Source of the DNA: Paraburkholderia monticola
GTDB lineage: Bacteria; Pseudomonadota; Gammaproteobacteria; Burkholderiales; Burkholderiaceae
Reading direction: 5' to 3'
Length of the DNA stretch: 64,000 nt
Assembly (NCBI RefSeq): GCF_001580545.1
Contig: NZ_LRBG01000037.1
Span: 186,001 to 250,000 of the forward strand
The position numbers and the translations under genes were made by a program. The notes beneath the pieces were generated by a model. That model saw only the letters and a program-made list of their open reading frames with translations, was not told the origin of the DNA and did not search any database. This document shows positions 61,922 through 64,000 of this stretch, in pieces. The first letter of the stretch is position 1. Each line of letters begins with the position of its first letter.

Positions 61922-62148
61922 AACTGCTCCATTTCTAAATGATCGCCGACAGGCGAGATATATAGAAAGCGCAACCCGCATTCCTGCCTGACCAGGTCAT
62001 AGACCAGGGGCAAAGATGACCGCTGCTCTGCGGCGCCTACAACGGCCACTTTGCCGCAGGAACCGCGGGGAAACCGGCTGCGGCGGAGCGCACGGACTGC
62101 TGCGCGCCCCCCGATGTTTGATGCGACTCCAATCATCGCCGACGGGCC

Positions 62149-63219
62149 TTAGTGACGTCGCGCCGACCGGGTAACGCAATCGACAAACCGCAGCTTTTCG
62201 ACGACCGCGTCGGACCATGCGCCCGGATACGAATCTGCAGCGCCAATACTACGATTGAGTGTATTCACGACCGCAGTGAGGGCGAACCATTTTGTCATCG
62301 AACATTGAAAGTCATCGTCGGCCCGTTCCACCGATTGCAGCTGTGGCACCCTCGCGTCATGACCGCTTGCAGTACCCTGAGCAATGGAAAGCCCATACGC
62401 AGTTGCCGTATCGATGGTGTCGACAATGCGCAGATAGTGTGCCCACGTCTCCGCCCAGTCCTCCCACGGATGCATCGCAGCGTATGCGCTGATAAACGAA
62501 TCTTGCCATCCGCCGCGTACCGCGCCTTCGCGATAGTGGATTGCAAGCGCCCGGCGATAGTCCGCCCGTTCGTCCCCGAAGATCAGTCGAAACTGTGTGA
62601 GCAACGGTGTCCCCACTATCGGGCGATCATCGAAATAATGCCCGATTTCATGGCGGAAATGACCAAGAAGCGTGCGATGAGGTTCCCTCATTGCCAGACG
62701 GGTTTGCTCTCGATGCTCGTCATCGGCTTCGGCGACATTCACCGTGATCAGCCCGCTCGCATGTCCCGTCAATACCGCCTTCGAAGGCGTGTCCTCGAGA
62801 AACGCAAATTGAAGGCCCTTCGAAGGATTTTCGTCGCGCGACTCGACCGTCAGTCCGAGATCGTCAAGCGTATAGAGCAGCCGTCGTTTCGCGGACTCCA
62901 GCATAAACCAGTAATATCGTCGGCGAGGTACTGAGAGATCTGGAATCGTGTGCGTCAGGCGACAAGCACGGCAAAGCGCATGGCAAGATTGCGCCGGCAA
63001 CATCCAGTTGCACACACCTTGCGTCGCATAGTTCAGGCACGGCTTGTACAAGGTTGTAGCGTCGTCTGGCAGACGCTGCCATCGCCCATCGCCGAGGTCC
63101 CGGAAGGCACTCATCTCCGCTGTTTCAGCAATGAACCCCAGAACGGCGCCGCAACCGTCGCAGTGGTTACTCTCGAAGAGAACGGGATGATGACAGCAGC
63201 CGCACTGAAAGGTTTTCAT
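62149..63219 (-). CDS. Zinc-ribbon protein with putative zinc metallopeptidase domain (Peptidase_Mx type)
   Basis: 356 residues. An N-terminal metal-binding ribbon, MKTFQCGCCHHPVLFESNHC with CDGCG, then a second Cys-rich stretch (CNWMLPAQSCHALCRACR), then a catalytic domain with HEIGHYFDD (HExxH) near residue 230 and further His/Glu in HPWEDWAETWAHY. Fits the Peptidase_Mx (DUF4344-like) cytoplasmic metallopeptidases. The start at 63219 retains the ribbon. Intact, unlike the remnants to its left. Confidence 0.85.
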   Translation of the reverse strand: MKTFQCGCCHHPVLFESNHCDGCGAVLGFIAETAEMSAFRDLGDGRWQRLPDDATTLYKPCLNYATQGVCNWMLPAQSCHALCRACRLTHTIPDLSVPRRRYYWFMLESAKRRLLYTLDDLGLTVESRDENPSKGLQFAFLEDTPSKAVLTGHASGLITVNVAEADDEHREQTRLAMREPHRTLLGHFRHEIGHYFDDRPIVGTPLLTQFRLIFGDERADYRRALAIHYREGAVRGGWQDSFISAYAAMHPWEDWAETWAHYLRIVDTIDTATAYGLSIAQGTASGHDARVPQLQSVERADDDFQCSMTKWFALTAVVNTLNRSIGAADSYPGAWSDAVVEKLRFVDCVTRSARRH

Positions 63220-63479
63220 CGAAGTTGCCGAGGACACGCATTCGTCGCACGTGAACGAGGTGCTCGCCCACGGTCGGCTGCTAGTCGATGGTCCCCTTCC
63301 CTTAGCACAACACCGCGATGCAATCGGCAACTTTTGTCGTCTAGCCGTATCGTGATTTTTGCGGTCAGTTCGCCCCGCGCGGGCCCGGCGACTTTCAATG
63401 GTGACTTATAGCGGCGGCTGTCTCGGCAGCAAGATTGGGGCGATCGCAGCACCGTGATTCACGGACCGCCGCACACCTT
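63220..63479. other. Intergenic region between the metallopeptidase and histidine kinase genes
   Basis: About 260 bp with no gene seen; presumably the metallopeptidase promoter and the 3' end of the kinase transcript. Confidence 0.35.
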
Positions 63480-64000
63480 CTACTTGGACAACAATCGCAG
63501 CAAGTCTTCCGGATCGACGGGCTTGGTCAGATGGTGGTCGAAACCTGCCTCGGCCGAGCGCATGCGGTCCGCTGGCATTCCATATCCCGTAACGGCGATC
63601 AGTGTGACGTCGCGACCGGGCGCGGACTTGCGCAGTTGCCTTGCCACCTCAAAGCCGTCCTGATCTGGAAGTCCGATGTCGAGCAGAACGACTTCTGGCC
63701 TGAAGGCTTCGACCGCCGCGATTCCCGAGATGCCATCCAGGCGGGTCTGCACGTCATGACCTTCGATGGCCAGAAGCATCGCCAGCGCTTCGCTCGCGTC
63801 GGCGTTGTCGTCGATGATGAGAATCCGCTTCGCTGGCACTGCGGCGCGGGTCGGCGGTGCATCGACACTTTCCTCCGCGCCCGGTGTTGCACCAAGCGGC
63901 AGATCGACAACGAACTCGCTGCCTGTCCTGCCGTCACTGATTGCCCTGACCGAGCCGCCGTGCAACTCGACCAGACGCCTGACCACGGAGAGTCCGACGC
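63480..64000 (-). CDS. Hybrid histidine kinase, C-terminal part (right-edge partial)
   Basis: The frame is open to the window edge. The first visible residues, VGLSVVRRLVELHGG, are the last (G2-box) part of a HATPase domain, then a short linker and a receiver domain: ILIIDDNAD (acidic pair), phospho-acceptor Asp in VVLLDIGLPDQDG, and the Lys in HLTKPVDPEDL. It would act in a His-Asp phosphorelay, the receiver being attached to the kinase. Sensor and catalytic domains lie outside the window. Signal unknown. Confidence 0.88.
   Translation of the reverse strand, partial: VGLSVVRRLVELHGGSVRAISDGRTGSEFVVDLPLGATPGAEESVDAPPTRAAVPAKRILIIDDNADASEALAMLLAIEGHDVQTRLDGISGIAAVEAFRPEVVLLDIGLPDQDGFEVARQLRKSAPGRDVTLIAVTGYGMPADRMRSAEAGFDHHLTKPVDPEDLLRLLSK

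Noticed and set aside
61864..62136. 90-codon minus-strand frame left of the metallopeptidase
   Set aside because: Overlaps the small hypothetical gene and has no recognisable motif; cannot be supported.
1..64000. CRISPR array, tRNA or rRNA genes, phage modules
   Set aside because: Looked for regularly spaced repeats, cloverleaf ends and phage structural genes; none seen.

Overview
The window is about 64 kb of GC-rich DNA (strong G/C bias at third codon positions) from a Burkholderiales bacterium, most likely Paraburkholderia or Burkholderia. This is inferred from the Porin_4-type porins, many LysR regulators, the ben/hap/nba-type catabolic gene sets and BenM-like regulation. It reads as a catabolic accessory region, with one transporter, porin and regulator set after another and almost no housekeeping genes. 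No tRNA, rRNA or CRISPR array was seen.

Layout. 1-2131: end of an efflux system (ABC-2 permease, OprM-like outer membrane factor). 2144-8544: benzoate block, benABCD plus benE on the minus strand, opposite a BenM/CatM-type LysR gene with a consensus operator. 8545-11970: HisJQMP-type amino acid ABC transporter behind a promoter with HutC-like palindromes. 12342-16753: porin, orphan solute-binding protein and M20 hydrolase opposite a LysR gene. 16766-25253: hapCDEFGHI-type hydroquinone pathway (ring cleavage to 4-hydroxymuconic semialdehyde, then maleylacetate and beta-ketoadipate), its LysR gene, an MFS transporter, and an unusual 5' leader. 25489-33715: lipoprotein, then a GntR-controlled set (enolase-superfamily enzyme, porin, Na+/solute symporter, oligogalacturonate-lyase-like protein) probably for sugar acids or pectin fragments. 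32615-37354: M14-like protein, M20 hydrolase and MFS transporter opposite a LysR gene with a TTG start. 37578-40121: CDF metal exporter, small Pro-rich secreted protein, CBS-BON protein.

40190-55578 holds a complete 3-hydroxyanthranilate meta-cleavage pathway split over two operons. The minus-strand operon has 3-hydroxyanthranilate 3,4-dioxygenase, ACMS decarboxylase, 2-aminomuconate semialdehyde dehydrogenase and 2-aminomuconate deaminase, with a Liv-type ABC transporter and a kynurenine-formamidase-like hydrolase. The plus-strand operon has a 4-oxalocrotonate tautomerase, hydratase, decarboxylase, acylating acetaldehyde dehydrogenase and aldolase. Together they would convert 3-hydroxyanthranilate to pyruvate and acetyl-CoA.

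55807-59034: porin, SRPBCC and VOC proteins, OmpA-like protein. From 59038 the sequence changes character: a dipeptidase gene cut at its 5' end, a frameshifted IS4-type transposase, an IS110 fragment and about 1.5 kb of unreadable, less GC-rich DNA. Intact genes resume with a zinc-ribbon metallopeptidase and the C-terminus of a hybrid histidine kinase that runs off the right edge.
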